NCBI GenBank assembly: GCA_018894435.1
Contig: JAHIPI010000079.1
Coordinates: forward strand, 1-35,795
DNA from: Candidatus Omnitrophota bacterium
GTDB taxonomy: Bacteria > Omnitrophota > Gorgyraeia > JAHIPI01
Direction of reading: 5' to 3'
DNA length: 35,795 nucleotides
Shown: piece by piece, positions 21,742 to 30,894 of the stretch
Numbering within the stretch: position 1 is the first letter of the stretch
Layout: each line of letters opens with the position of its first letter
The notes under the pieces: generated by a model
What the model was told of the DNA's origin: nothing
Database searches by the model: none
Seen by the model: the letters and a program-made list of their open reading frames with translations, nothing else
Translations under genes and position numbers: made by a program

Positions 21742-24700
21742 CGGGTTTTTCCACCGTTCTTTTTCATCCTGTTCTCCACTATCGCATAAAGCGTAGGGAC
21801 AAAAAGCATTGTGATTAAAGTCGAGAGTGAAAGCCCGCTCATAATCGTGATGCCGAGAGGCTGCCAGGATTCAGAGCCCTCACCTCTTGAGAGAGTCATA
21901 GGTAAAAGGGCCGCCAATGTCGTGATTGTAGTCATAAGTACCGGCCGCAATCTGTCTTTTCCGCCTTTTGTAACCGCATCCAGCATCGAATAACCCCTCG
22001 CGCGAAGAATATTTATATAACTTATAAGCACAATGGCGTTATTGACCACTATGCCCATCAGCATTATGATCCCAAGGAATGAAGTAAGGCTGAGCGTCGT
22101 ACCCGTCAGAAGAAAGCCTAAAAATACACCCGTGAATGTAAACGGCACAGCGAACATAACTATAAAAGGATCGACCAGCGACTCAAACTGAGCCGCCATT
22201 ACCATATATACCAATATAATCCCCAGAAGGAGTAACAAAGTCAAATCCTTAAATGCCTTTCCCTGCTCTTCAGCTTCGCCCCCGAAATTTATCATCATAT
22301 CGGCAGGTACGACTATGTTGCGTAATTCTTTTTCTATGTCTTCCTTGACCTTTCCGGCCGAACGGTTATATACGTTGCATTCCACCCTCACAACTCTTTC
22401 CCTGTTCTGCCGCTCTATCTCCACGGGCCCGGCTTTTTCGTAGACTTTAGCGAAATTAGCCAGTTTTATCTGTTCTCCCGTAAGCGTAGAGACTATTGAT
22501 AGGTTCGCCACATCCTTCACCTTGGAACGGAAAGATTCCTCCAGGCGTACATATATATCATAGGTCTCCCCTTTTTCCCTGTATTTGGTGGCTGTCGATC
22601 CCTCTACGAAAGTCTTGACGCTCGAGGCTATGGTGTTCATCGTAAGGCCGAGCGTAGCTGCCTTTTCCCTGTCCACCTCTATGACAAGTTCCGGACGGTT
22701 TATGTCCCTTGAAATGCTCGTATCAACAACTCCCGGTACCTTTTCCATCGCAGTTTTTATCTTTTGAGCCAAGGCATTTGTTTCATCGAAAGAATGGCCT
22801 ATGATCTCCACTTGTATCGCCTTGCCGCCCATACCGGTTATTAGCCTCCCGATCGGATTTCCTGTGGAAACATCTGTCTTGATGACGCCGGGGATGGCTT
22901 CTATCTTCTCCCTGATAACCTGTCCTACTTCCTTGACAGAACGTTCTCTCTCAGTCTTAGGCACAAGTTTGGCGCCGCTCACAATAACATGCTTTCCGGC
23001 CGAACCGCCCATGGCCCTTCCCATTCCGCCGGACGGTTCACCGCTTCTGACATATACGTACTGCGCCTCCGGAGCGCTTTTTCTTAAGATATCTTCTATC
23101 TTTTGGGCTACCTTATCTGTTTCTTCAAGCCTTGTACCTAAAGGAAGCTCTACGGTTATGCGGATATCGCCGCTATCTTCTTCAGGGATGAACTCGTTCC
23201 CTATAAATCGGGATAAAAATAAACTCAATATAAAAGCGCCCAAAAACCCGGCTATGACGGTCTTTTTGTGGTGCATACACCAGTTAAGCGCTTTCTCATA
23301 AATATCCTCCAGCCAGTCAAACCACCTCTCGGATGTTTCATAAAATTTAGAAAACCACTTTTGGCGAGGAGTGACAGCATCCTTTTTTGGTTCAAGTTTT
23401 AACCACCTGGAACAGAGCATAGGCGTAAAAGTGCTGGCAGTAAAAAGCGAGGCCAGAAGCGTAACAATAATTATCGCGGCAAGCTGGCCAAATATAATAC
23501 CGACTACGCCGCTTATAAATAACATGGGCATAAATACCACTATTGTAGTCAATGTCGACGCTCCCACGGCAAGCAATATTTCAGATGTGCCGAAAATGGC
23601 CGCCTCTTGCGGCCTTTCGCCTCTTTCTATATGGCGCATGGCGTTATCCACGACGACTATGGCATTATCAACGACCAATCCTGCGGCTATAGCCAGCGCT
23701 GATATGCTTATAACATTCATCGTCTTCCCGCTGAGGAAAAGATATATAAAAGCGATTAAAAGCGAAAACGGGATTGTGAGCGCGATTATGATACTCGCAA
23801 AAAGCTGCCGGAGAAAGAACCAGACCACAAAGATTACTAATATTACGCCTATCCAGAGAGTCCCCTTTAGAGACTCCAGCGCCGTTATGATATCTTTTGA
23901 AGTGTCAAAGATGGTGTACATCTTTACGTCGGAAGGCAAGGTCGGTTCAATTTTCTTGATCTTCTCTTTTACCATGGCCGCCACTTGGACGGTATTTGTC
24001 CCTGCCTGCTTCTGCACCATCATCATTATGCTGGGGGTTTTATTGATCCTTACTTTCATGGCAACTTCTTTGAAGCCGTCCTCGATCTTCGCGACATCCC
24101 TCAAATATACGAATTTGTTGTCCCGTTTACCTAGTATTACAAGATTTATCTCCTCGGGGCTTGTGAATTCGCCCGGCAGCCGCAGGAGGTAATCGGTAAA
24201 CCCTGTCTTTATGCTGCCAAGCGGCTGGGTGACGTTTTCCTCTCTCAAAGCATTCTTTATGTCAAGTATGGAAAAGCCGTATCCCTCTAATCGTTCGCGG
24301 TCTATCCATATATTGATCTGCCGCTCAAGCCCGCCCATAAGCTGTACGGTACCGACGCCGGGAAGCTGCCTCAGGGCATCGCCTACCCTTTTGTCTATCA
24401 ATTCATATAATTCCGGATATGTCTGGTTTGCCGTTACTCCAAAGAAAAGTATCGGGATATTAGCAGTGTTGAATTTGAATATAAAGGGGTTTTCCATTTC
24501 ATCGGGTATATCAGGCAGGACACGCTTACTCAATTCTATGCGGTCGCGGATATCATTGGAGGCCTCATCGAGATTCGTCCCCCAAATAAATTTAAGGCTT
24601 ATAATCGAAACACCTTCAATGGAGCGTGAACTTATCTTCTCGACGCCGGGAGTTGTGGCAAGCTGATTTTCGAGGGGCTCGGTCACTTTTATCTCAACAT

Positions 24701-24872
24701 CTTCCGAACTTGCGCCCGGATATGTCGATATAACGCTTATAACCGGCGGCTCGATCTCGGGCATCATATCCACCCCAAGCCGGGTCAGGCTGTAACCGGC
24801 GATGATGATTATCGAGAAAAAGATCATCAGGTTTGTGACCGGCCTTTTTACGCCGAATTCTGGAAGATTCAT
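21738..24872 (-). CDS. RND efflux pump inner-membrane transporter (AcrB/HAE1-like)
   Basis: The 1044-residue protein is a full-length RND pump using the ion gradient to move drugs or lipophilic compounds through TolC. The N-terminus PEFGVKRPVTNLMIFFSIII, periplasmic porter domains and FGTSEILLAVGASTLTTIVVFMP are typical. The duplicated membrane halves carry GLVVDNAIVVVDNAMRH (helix 4) and GIVVNNAIVLISYINILRA (helix 10). In E. coli AcrB these positions are Asp-Asp and Lys; here they are Asp-Asn and Asn, a pattern seen in many HAE1-like pumps of other phyla, so the proton relay differs in detail. The sequence lacks the extra charged residues of metal-exporting CusA helices, though metals cannot be excluded. 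The ATG abuts the adaptor stop. Confidence 0.94.
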   Translation of the reverse strand: MNLPEFGVKRPVTNLMIFFSIIIIAGYSLTRLGVDMMPEIEPPVISVISTYPGASSEDVEIKVTEPLENQLATTPGVEKISSRSIEGVSIISLKFIWGTNLDEASNDIRDRIELSKRVLPDIPDEMENPFIFKFNTANIPILFFGVTANQTYPELYELIDKRVGDALRQLPGVGTVQLMGGLERQINIWIDRERLEGYGFSILDIKNALREENVTQPLGSIKTGFTDYLLRLPGEFTSPEEINLVILGKRDNKFVYLRDVAKIEDGFKEVAMKVRINKTPSIMMMVQKQAGTNTVQVAAMVKEKIKKIEPTLPSDVKMYTIFDTSKDIITALESLKGTLWIGVILVIFVVWFFLRQLFASIIIALTIPFSLLIAFIYLFLSGKTMNVISISALAIAAGLVVDNAIVVVDNAMRHIERGERPQEAAIFGTSEILLAVGASTLTTIVVFMPMLFISGVVGIIFGQLAAIIIVTLLASLFTASTFTPMLCSRWLKLEPKKDAVTPRQKWFSKFYETSERWFDWLEDIYEKALNWCMHHKKTVIAGFLGAFILSLFLSRFIGNEFIPEEDSGDIRITVELPLGTRLEETDKVAQKIEDILRKSAPEAQYVYVRSGEPSGGMGRAMGGSAGKHVIVSGAKLVPKTERERSVKEVGQVIREKIEAIPGVIKTDVSTGNPIGRLITGMGGKAIQVEIIGHSFDETNALAQKIKTAMEKVPGVVDTSISRDINRPELVIEVDREKAATLGLTMNTIASSVKTFVEGSTATKYREKGETYDIYVRLEESFRSKVKDVANLSIVSTLTGEQIKLANFAKVYEKAGPVEIERQNRERVVRVECNVYNRSAGKVKEDIEKELRNIVVPADMMINFGGEAEEQGKAFKDLTLLLLLGIILVYMVMAAQFESLVDPFIVMFAVPFTFTGVFLGFLLTGTTLSLTSFLGIIMLMGIVVNNAIVLISYINILRARGYSMLDAVTKGGKDRLRPVLMTTITTLAALLPMTLSRGEGSESWQPLGITIMSGLSLSTLITMLFVPTLYAIVENRMKKNGGKTR

Positions 24873-25757
24873 TTAGTCTACCTCTACGTGTACAAGCGAG
24901 CCGTCGCGAAGTTTCTGCTGGCCCATTACAGCGACCAGTTCTCCTTCTTCTAAGCCGCTTGTAATCTCAAAATAAGGCCCTTCATGTATGCCTACGTCAA
25001 CATTTCTTAAGACCGCCTTGTCACCCTCTATTACATATATGTAGGTATTCGGCGCTTTGCCCATGATAGCTTCTTTTAAAACTACCGGCGCATTCTTTCG
25101 CTCCTCTATGGTGAGTTCTACTCTCGCGAACATACCCGAGCGAAGGTAGTAATCGGGATTATCTATCACTATCTTTATGGGAGCGGCGCGCGTCTGCAAG
25201 TCGACTACAGGGCTTATCATGGTGACCTTGCCTATAAATTTTTCGTTCGGGTAGGCATCGACCGCTATCTCCGCTTCCTGGCCCAATGACACCTCAGGCA
25301 AGTACCTCTCGGGAATATCAAGGTCTATCTCCATCTTATTCATGTTGGACACAAGCGCTATTGGTGTCTCCGGCGTGACATTTGAACCTATGTCCACATA
25401 GACCCTTCCCACAATTCCGGCAAGAGGGCTTTCGACGGGCGCTTTTTCAAACCGTAAACCCACTTCATCCCTGTCTACATAAGCAATAACATCGCCCTTT
25501 TTTACGATGCTGCCGTCTTCTTTGATCTTTTCTATAATCTTCCCGCTCACTTTAGGGTATACAGTGGCCTCATCCTGGCCCATTAAGTCACCTACGTACT
25601 CGAGGGACCTTTTGAGGTCTTTAGACTCTACTTTCATCGCCCTGACCGGTACCGCTTCCTGCTTCTCTTTAACTGCCGCTTTTCTTCCGCAGCCCGATAT
25701 GGCAATGACCGTGATTATAAAACATAGGATATAAAAAATCGTTTTAAATATTTTCAT
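24873..25757 (-). CDS. RND pump periplasmic adaptor lipoprotein (AcrA/HlyD-like)
   Basis: The membrane fusion protein bridges the RND pump and TolC. The 294 residues begin with a lipoprotein signal peptide with lipobox VIAISGC at about residue 22, so the mature protein is probably lipid-anchored. The split lipoyl domain follows (ATVYPKVSGKIIEKIKEDGS and VESPLAGIVGRVYVDIGSNV), then the beta-barrel (IDLDIPERYLPEVSLGQEAE) and the membrane-proximal domain (LKEAIMGKAPNTYIYVIEG). The coiled-coil hairpin between the lipoyl halves is very short, shorter than in AcrA. A GAGAGG ribosome binding site precedes the ATG. It lies between the tolC-like gene and the RND gene. Confidence 0.92.
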   Translation of the reverse strand: MKIFKTIFYILCFIITVIAISGCGRKAAVKEKQEAVPVRAMKVESKDLKRSLEYVGDLMGQDEATVYPKVSGKIIEKIKEDGSIVKKGDVIAYVDRDEVGLRFEKAPVESPLAGIVGRVYVDIGSNVTPETPIALVSNMNKMEIDLDIPERYLPEVSLGQEAEIAVDAYPNEKFIGKVTMISPVVDLQTRAAPIKIVIDNPDYYLRSGMFARVELTIEERKNAPVVLKEAIMGKAPNTYIYVIEGDKAVLRNVDVGIHEGPYFEITSGLEEGELVAVMGQQKLRDGSLVHVEVD

Positions 25758-25770
25758 CTGAGCCTCTCTA

Positions 25771-27495
25771 TTATTCCAACGTTATATTGTCTTCTTCGAG
25801 CATCGTCCCTTTTACCTTGGCCAATTCAATCAGTGTGATCTTATAATCTATGACGCTCTTTATAAAATTCACCTGCGCCCTTGTAAGGCGTTCCTGATAA
25901 TCCACCATGTCCTTTGTGCCAACGAGCCCGGCTTTAAATCGCAATTCCTGGGCTTCGTAATTCCGCTCTTCGGCCTTCTTTGTCTCGCCGGAGGCCTCCA
26001 GCATCCTGTATTTAATGTCTATATTTCTGACGGCATCTCTTATCTGTAATATTATATTCTGCTCAAGGCGTTTAAAACCTATAAGTGCCTGCTGCTTTTC
26101 CAGCTTGGACTTTTCATAATTTCCCTTGTTCGCGTCATCCCAGAATGGAAAGGAAACGCTTACGCCCGCAGACCAATCCTGATAATCCCCGCTCCCCAGC
26201 GTATTCATATCGCTCCTATAACCCTTACCCAGGCCGTTTGACCCGTAGCTTCCGACAAGATCCACTGTAGGCAGCATGCCGTTCCGGTAAAAAATGACAT
26301 CTATGTCTCTATTCTTCAGGTCGATTTTGGCCGCCTCGTAATCCGGCCTGTATTTAAACGCTTCATTTATGGCCTCTACAAGGCCGGGCATCTCTTTTTC
26401 ATAGGTCACCTTATCCAGAAGCACTATGTCAGAATTCCAAAGTTCCGGGTCATCTATGAGGTTTGTTATAAATTTCAGGTTATCCTCGGATGTCTTCATG
26501 GCATTTTCCGCGGCAGCCAAACCCTGTCTTGCGCGCGAGACTTCCGCCACCGATTGAAGAAGGTCTACATCGCTCGCTAGGCCTTTTTCATACCTCTCTT
26601 TATTTATCCTGTGAAGTTCCTCCGAGCGCATCAGGGCCGCCTCGACGGCTCTATACTGTTCCTGCGTGTACTGAAAATCGTAGTAACTCTTTTTTACGTC
26701 GGTAAGGACTACTAGCAGCTCTTTAATGACATCCTGGTCCGATTTTAATTTATTATTTTTCGCTATCAGGAAATTGGCCTTATTTACAATGAGGCCGGCC
26801 CCCTTGAGGAGCGGCTGAGTCACCGTAATTCCGGTGAATGAATCGTAATACGGATTGGGGCTCTGGATCCTGGAATTGGACTCTAACCTTGTATTATTAA
26901 AGTCCACCTCTATTTCTGTGCCGGTAGTAAGCTTCTGGTCATACCCCAGGTTCAATGTGCCCGTCTGGCTTGTAGATTTTGCTGGCACAAAAAGTGGAGT
27001 AGCCCCCACTTCGGTATTGTCCCGGTAAGTGAAATCGGCGGATAATTCCGGGTCAAACGCGCCTTTCTCTTTTCTTACATTGGCCTTTTCTATGAGCGGA
27101 GAGATCTTTTTTACCAGTATTTCGGAATTGTTTTTGAGCGCCATGGCGACGCAGTCTACCATGCCTATTCGAAGTGTCTTTTGTATAGCAGCCGTCGCGA
27201 TAAAATCCTCTTTGGTAAAAGTCGGGATCTTATCGGACGACGGCTTAAGGACGGATTTACCATCCGGCATCTTTGCCGGTTCAAACCGGAGTTCCATGGG
27301 CTTGGGGGCGGCTTCCTCTATTATATCCCCTATTCCCTTCGTGCCTTCTTCCATAATGGTCGTAGTTTCTCCTTCGGCAGGCACTACTTCGGTCTGGATA
27401 TATGTGACCTCTGTCTCCGGCGCGGCTTCTTCCGCAGAGGCAGAGAATAGACCAAATATAAAAACAGAAATTAATATAAAAATGTATCTTTTCAT
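25771..27495 (-). CDS. TolC-family outer-membrane efflux channel
   Basis: This 574-residue protein has an N-terminal signal peptide (cleavage after FSASA). A low-complexity acidic/proline region (about residues 22-100) precedes two outer-membrane efflux protein repeats with long coiled-coil helices, for example SEELHRINKERYEKGLASDV followed by DLLQSVAEVSRARQGLAAAE, and the second repeat near ERNYEAQELRFKAGLVGTKD followed by MVDYQERLTRAQ. The RY.KG..S..D pattern is the TolC-family hallmark. The N-terminal spacer makes it longer than E. coli TolC. It lies 11 bases after the marR gene, with an AAAGGGC ribosome binding site. Confidence 0.92.
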   Translation of the reverse strand: MKRYIFILISVFIFGLFSASAEEAAPETEVTYIQTEVVPAEGETTTIMEEGTKGIGDIIEEAAPKPMELRFEPAKMPDGKSVLKPSSDKIPTFTKEDFIATAAIQKTLRIGMVDCVAMALKNNSEILVKKISPLIEKANVRKEKGAFDPELSADFTYRDNTEVGATPLFVPAKSTSQTGTLNLGYDQKLTTGTEIEVDFNNTRLESNSRIQSPNPYYDSFTGITVTQPLLKGAGLIVNKANFLIAKNNKLKSDQDVIKELLVVLTDVKKSYYDFQYTQEQYRAVEAALMRSEELHRINKERYEKGLASDVDLLQSVAEVSRARQGLAAAENAMKTSEDNLKFITNLIDDPELWNSDIVLLDKVTYEKEMPGLVEAINEAFKYRPDYEAAKIDLKNRDIDVIFYRNGMLPTVDLVGSYGSNGLGKGYRSDMNTLGSGDYQDWSAGVSVSFPFWDDANKGNYEKSKLEKQQALIGFKRLEQNIILQIRDAVRNIDIKYRMLEASGETKKAEERNYEAQELRFKAGLVGTKDMVDYQERLTRAQVNFIKSVIDYKITLIELAKVKGTMLEEDNITLE

Positions 27496-27506
27496 AAAAA
27501 TGCCCT

Positions 27507-27947
27507 TTACTCTGTTAAATGCTCTTTTATATGATTAAGAATGCCGAGATACTCTTCTCTTTCTTTCTCGGATATCTTATCAAACATGTTTATGATCATC
27601 TGGCGCCTGTGTTCAATCATCTTCCTCACTATGTCATTTCCCTTGGCAGTTATCTTTACTTTGATTATGCGCCTGTCTTCGGTATCGGGCTTCCTCATAA
27701 CGTATCCGTACCTCACAAGCTTATCGACTATGCCGGTCACGGCCGCAGTAGTCACATTGAGCATCTTTGATATATCGGTCATTTTCAGCTCGCCTTCCCT
27801 GCTCAGGTAATCGAGTATCCCGAACTGGGGAATCGTGATCTTTGTCTTGTAGAACTCTTTCGTCTGCTGGCGAAGAAAATTGCGCATAATCAAAGGCATT
27901 ATCTCGTTTATCCTGTCTGCAAATTCCGATATCGGCATCCCGGCCAT
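27507..27947 (-). CDS. MarR-family transcriptional regulator
   Basis: This 146-residue protein has the MarR layout: an N-terminal dimer helix, a winged helix with MTDISKMLNVTTAAVTGIVD from residue 56 (recognition helix about 66-79), the wing with Asp91-Arg92-Arg93 (family DxRR motif) and long C-terminal dimer helices. MarR proteins usually repress their own operon and release DNA on binding small aromatic ligands or on oxidation. No cysteine is present, so redox sensing through cysteine is excluded. It is the first gene of the efflux operon. A double 13-base palindrome lies 21-47 bases upstream, and the same DNA element occurs before hppA and at the rnfD end, which makes this the obvious candidate to bind all three. 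Confidence 0.92.
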   Translation of the reverse strand: MAGMPISEFADRINEIMPLIMRNFLRQQTKEFYKTKITIPQFGILDYLSREGELKMTDISKMLNVTTAAVTGIVDKLVRYGYVMRKPDTEDRRIIKVKITAKGNDIVRKMIEHRRQMIINMFDKISEKEREEYLGILNHIKEHLTE

Positions 27948-27967
27948 TGTCCGCCTCCGCAGGTTAT

Positions 27968-27994
27968 CTAACCAGGTTATTCTAACCTGGTTAG
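27968..27994. promoter_or_regulatory. Double-palindrome operator, copy 3 (marR-efflux operon leader)
   Basis: CTAACCAGGTTAT and CTAACCTGGTTAG are separated by one T. This is the arrangement of copy 1 with a single changed base. An additional half-site pair, GGTTA-TC-TAACC, overlaps its gene-proximal edge (27962-27973). It lies just before the marR Shine-Dalgarno sequence (GGAGG) and supports autoregulation by MarR. Confidence 0.8.
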
Positions 27995-28009
27995 ATTTAG
28001 CTAAGCAAC

Positions 28010-28036
28010 TGAATATCTAATGCGACTAAATGTCAA
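28010..28036 (-). promoter_or_regulatory. Possible promoter of the marR-efflux operon
   Basis: On the minus strand a consensus TTGACA (28031-28036) is followed 15 bases later by TATTCA (28010-28015). The spacing is short and the -10 box weak, as may suit a repressed operon. The operator would again lie in the transcribed leader. Confidence 0.4.
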
Positions 28037-28108
28037 GTATCTTAAATATTAACTACCTTAAATATACCACAGGAACCATAGTTTGTCAAGGGGGGTATTG
28101 GAAAAATT

Positions 28109-29317
28109 TTAAGGAAGGTTTTTCTGTAAAGCGACTCTTTGCACAGCGACAATTAATCCCATTATAAACCACATCAAATTGCCCAGTTGAAGCGTGTATA
28201 TATTGACGTCGAAAAAGCTATGTACTAAAAACCCAAATAGCCCTGCCAAGAGGCCTACTAGTACGGCTTCATAGAACTTGTCATTTATTCTTTTAACATT
28301 TATTAGCGATGTCCTGAAAAGTGCGATTAATATCCAAAGAAACGCCCCCAGTCCGAGCAGGCCGGACTCCGCTGCCATTTGGAGATAAGAGTTGTGTGGA
28401 TAGCAGCCTGTTTCTTCCGTAAGTTTATACTTAGGGGCGATGCTGGCGTAGGTATTTAATCCGCTGCCCAGGATCGGATAATCCGCGGTAATATTCAGCG
28501 CTTCCTGCCATAAAGTAACCCTAACGTCATCTATCATTGAAGCTTTCATACGTTCTTTTATGTAATGAGGCGCAATAAAAGGTAAGATCAATACTAATAT
28601 TATGGAAATTACGAATAACCGCTTGCTCCGGAAGAGCCCCAATAAAACAAAAGATAATAAAACCGCTATCAAAGCGCTTCTTGAATACGTTAACACGAAG
28701 CCAAAAATCAAGATGCATACTAAAATCCATAAGAGAGCTTTTTTGCTGCTTTTTGAAAAATAAGCAAGGCTGAACGCCAGCGGAAGCATTATGATAAGCC
28801 AGGCGGCAAAGCCGTTCGGGGTATCAAAACATGCGATAACCCTATAGCCCTGCACAGGATAATTTCTCAAGAAATCGGCTCCCGTAACAAGCTGAAATAT
28901 TCCGTCTATGCCCACAAGAAGTGCTGAGGCAATTATTACTTTTAAGATTAAATTTACTTTTTCTTTAGTGCTAATGCTCTCGGCGACTATAAAATATATC
29001 ATTATCCACTCAAAAAGCTTAAAGAAAAAACCTTCCAGGCTTAAGGGGAGCGAAACGCTGCCTATGGTGGATAAAAAGCCTATCAAAACAAATAAGGCCA
29101 TCGGTAAATTTAACTCTGTATAAACCGGCGCAAGCGCCTTTAAAAGGGAAACTCGGTGAGCGCTGGAATAATAGATTATAAAGTGCTTTATAACCCAGCA
29201 GGTCAGCGCAATAATGAAAAATATCTCTACCATAGATTTTGAAAACGGCAGAGTAAATATCATAGCGCACAAAGATATCAGTACTGCCTTATCGAATAAT
29301 TGCCTGTTTTTTACCAT
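28109..29317 (-). CDS. O-antigen ligase/polymerase family membrane protein (Wzy_C)
   Basis: This protein of about 402 residues has about 10-12 transmembrane helices. It contains LTYSRSALIAVLLSFVLLGL and the large periplasmic loop with GSGLNTYASIAPKYKLTEET and CYPHNSYLQMAAESGLLGLG, the 'R..... H......E.G..G' signature of the O-antigen ligase/Wzy domain family. Members either ligate glycans to lipid A core or polymerise repeat units; sequence alone does not separate these. I choose the second ATG (29315-29317, MVKNRQ), preceded by GGAAAG; the first is at 29329. It is the last gene of the right-hand polysaccharide operon, and its end faces the marR promoter region about 70-160 bases away. Confidence 0.85.
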   Translation of the reverse strand: MVKNRQLFDKAVLISLCAMIFTLPFSKSMVEIFFIIALTCWVIKHFIIYYSSAHRVSLLKALAPVYTELNLPMALFVLIGFLSTIGSVSLPLSLEGFFFKLFEWIMIYFIVAESISTKEKVNLILKVIIASALLVGIDGIFQLVTGADFLRNYPVQGYRVIACFDTPNGFAAWLIIMLPLAFSLAYFSKSSKKALLWILVCILIFGFVLTYSRSALIAVLLSFVLLGLFRSKRLFVISIILVLILPFIAPHYIKERMKASMIDDVRVTLWQEALNITADYPILGSGLNTYASIAPKYKLTEETGCYPHNSYLQMAAESGLLGLGAFLWILIALFRTSLINVKRINDKFYEAVLVGLLAGLFGFLVHSFFDVNIYTLQLGNLMWFIMGLIVAVQRVALQKNLP

Positions 29318-29334
29318 TATGCTTTCCATTTAGC

Positions 29335-30861
29335 TTATTTAAACAGATTAAAGTATATCTTCTTTAAATCCTGTATCTGTTTACGGCCCAAATGCTTTCT
29401 TAAAAATAATTTCCAGTCGGCGTGCATCATGATAATACTCAGAAGGGCGACACACCTATTAATAAAAGACTCGCATTTTTTATCCAGAAAGCTATAAAAA
29501 CGAAGCATGCGATCAGAGACAAAGGCCCTGGGGACACTTCCGATCTTGACCCGGCTGGATTTACCGGCCATCATCAATAATGTAAAATGAAAAAGTTTAT
29601 GCTTTATATTTTCATTTTTTAGCACTGAATATCCGTGCCGCGCATCCCCGTGCCTATCCCTATGGCTTATATTAAGGCCTGCTTCAATGGCCCGCTCTCG
29701 AAGCTTCGTCCCTGGATAAAAAGCCAAATTGTTGCTAAAAATAAAAAACGGCGCCGGGAATTTTTTGATAAATTGAATAGTACTTATCAGGTCCTCTCTT
29801 GTCTCAAAAGGATTCATGCCGATAAAATCGTAATGCGTAAGCACCTCCTTGAAATTGCTAAGGGAGCGGACTATTTCCAACAGCTTATCATTAGCAATCT
29901 TTCGGTTGTAAACATTATAATTGACGTTCTCGCTCCCGCTTTGAATACCAAAAATCAGCCTGTCCATCCCCGCTTCGGCCATAATTCTTACCTTTTCCTC
30001 GGAATAAGTCCACGGCGAAACAAGGATAATAAAAGGCTTATTGATTTCTTTTTTGTACCTAATAGCGAAATCGCGGATCTGCCCGGTGTCTTTGGCGAAA
30101 AAAGTATCGTCTTCGAGCCAGAAACTTCTAATAACCGGATACGCCCTGTTGACTTCTTTCAAATGAGCGATAAAATAGTCATTTGTATACTGCCTGACCT
30201 TTTTTCTCCACGGAAAATTCTCGTTAATTTTATGATTTGAGCAATAGGTACAGCTATGGGGGCACCCGCGCGAGCCCATAACCTCAAAAGAATCACAGGT
30301 AATATGACCAAACTTCATCGGCACCAGCCTGTTCGATACAAGAATATATTGGTGGCTTAAATCGTAGTCGGGGAAAGGATAATCATTTATATCTTTACTC
30401 AATGGTTGGGGCGGATTCTTGAATATCTTGCCCTGATATTTACCCTGCAGTCCGGGGATGTCGCAAAATGATCTATTATTTGCCAGGCAGTCTGCCAGTT
30501 CCACTATAAGGTCTTCCCCCTCTCCGTAACAAATAAAATCGAAACTGTCAAAAGCGCTCTCCGGGTCTAATATGGCATGAACGCCGCCTATTATAACAGG
30601 GGCTTTCACATTTTTTTGCAGCGCCTTCCTTACCTCAACGGCTTTCTTGATCCCGTGCGTCATACACGAAATACCGATAAGGTTCGCGCCTTTACAAATA
30701 TTTTCAAGGTCTTCCCAATGAAATTTACTAAAATTATCCCCTAAATACGGCATAAGCACTATAGAGGTATCGAAACCGTGTTTTATCAGATTCGCGGAGA
30801 TAATCTTAGCGCCCAAAGCCGCGGCGCTTTCATCCGTAGAAATAAGCACTATCTTAAACAT
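29335..30861 (-). CDS. B12-binding domain radical SAM protein
   Basis: This protein of 508 residues combines an N-terminal cobalamin-binding Rossmann domain (about 1-140; VLISTDESAAALGAKIISAN, NLIGISCMTHGIKKAVEVRK, APVIIGGVHAILDPE, ICYGEGEDLI) with a radical SAM domain. The cluster motif is CPHSCTYCS, followed by FWLEDDTFFAKD, FGIQSGSENVNY and FIGMNPFETREDLI. Such class B enzymes methylate unactivated carbon or phosphorus, or carry out ring rearrangements. The family-like start MFKIVLIS at 30861 has an AGGTCA site upstream; an ATG at 30888 would add 9 residues. It lies inside the polysaccharide operon between the sugar transferase and the O-antigen ligase, so a methylated sugar or lipid is possible but unproven. 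Confidence 0.88.
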   Translation of the reverse strand: MFKIVLISTDESAAALGAKIISANLIKHGFDTSIVLMPYLGDNFSKFHWEDLENICKGANLIGISCMTHGIKKAVEVRKALQKNVKAPVIIGGVHAILDPESAFDSFDFICYGEGEDLIVELADCLANNRSFCDIPGLQGKYQGKIFKNPPQPLSKDINDYPFPDYDLSHQYILVSNRLVPMKFGHITCDSFEVMGSRGCPHSCTYCSNHKINENFPWRKKVRQYTNDYFIAHLKEVNRAYPVIRSFWLEDDTFFAKDTGQIRDFAIRYKKEINKPFIILVSPWTYSEEKVRIMAEAGMDRLIFGIQSGSENVNYNVYNRKIANDKLLEIVRSLSNFKEVLTHYDFIGMNPFETREDLISTIQFIKKFPAPFFIFSNNLAFYPGTKLRERAIEAGLNISHRDRHGDARHGYSVLKNENIKHKLFHFTLLMMAGKSSRVKIGSVPRAFVSDRMLRFYSFLDKKCESFINRCVALLSIIMMHADWKLFLRKHLGRKQIQDLKKIYFNLFK

Positions 30862-30894
30862 ATTGGCTGACCTGCGAGTATCCTTCATAACTAG

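Noticed and set aside
22801-24192. Long open frames on the plus strand opposite the RND pump gene (22801-23301, 23371-24192, also 24211-24666)
   Set aside because: They are antisense shadows of a clearly coding RND gene, with serine/isoleucine-rich translations and no ribosome binding sites or recognisable domains.
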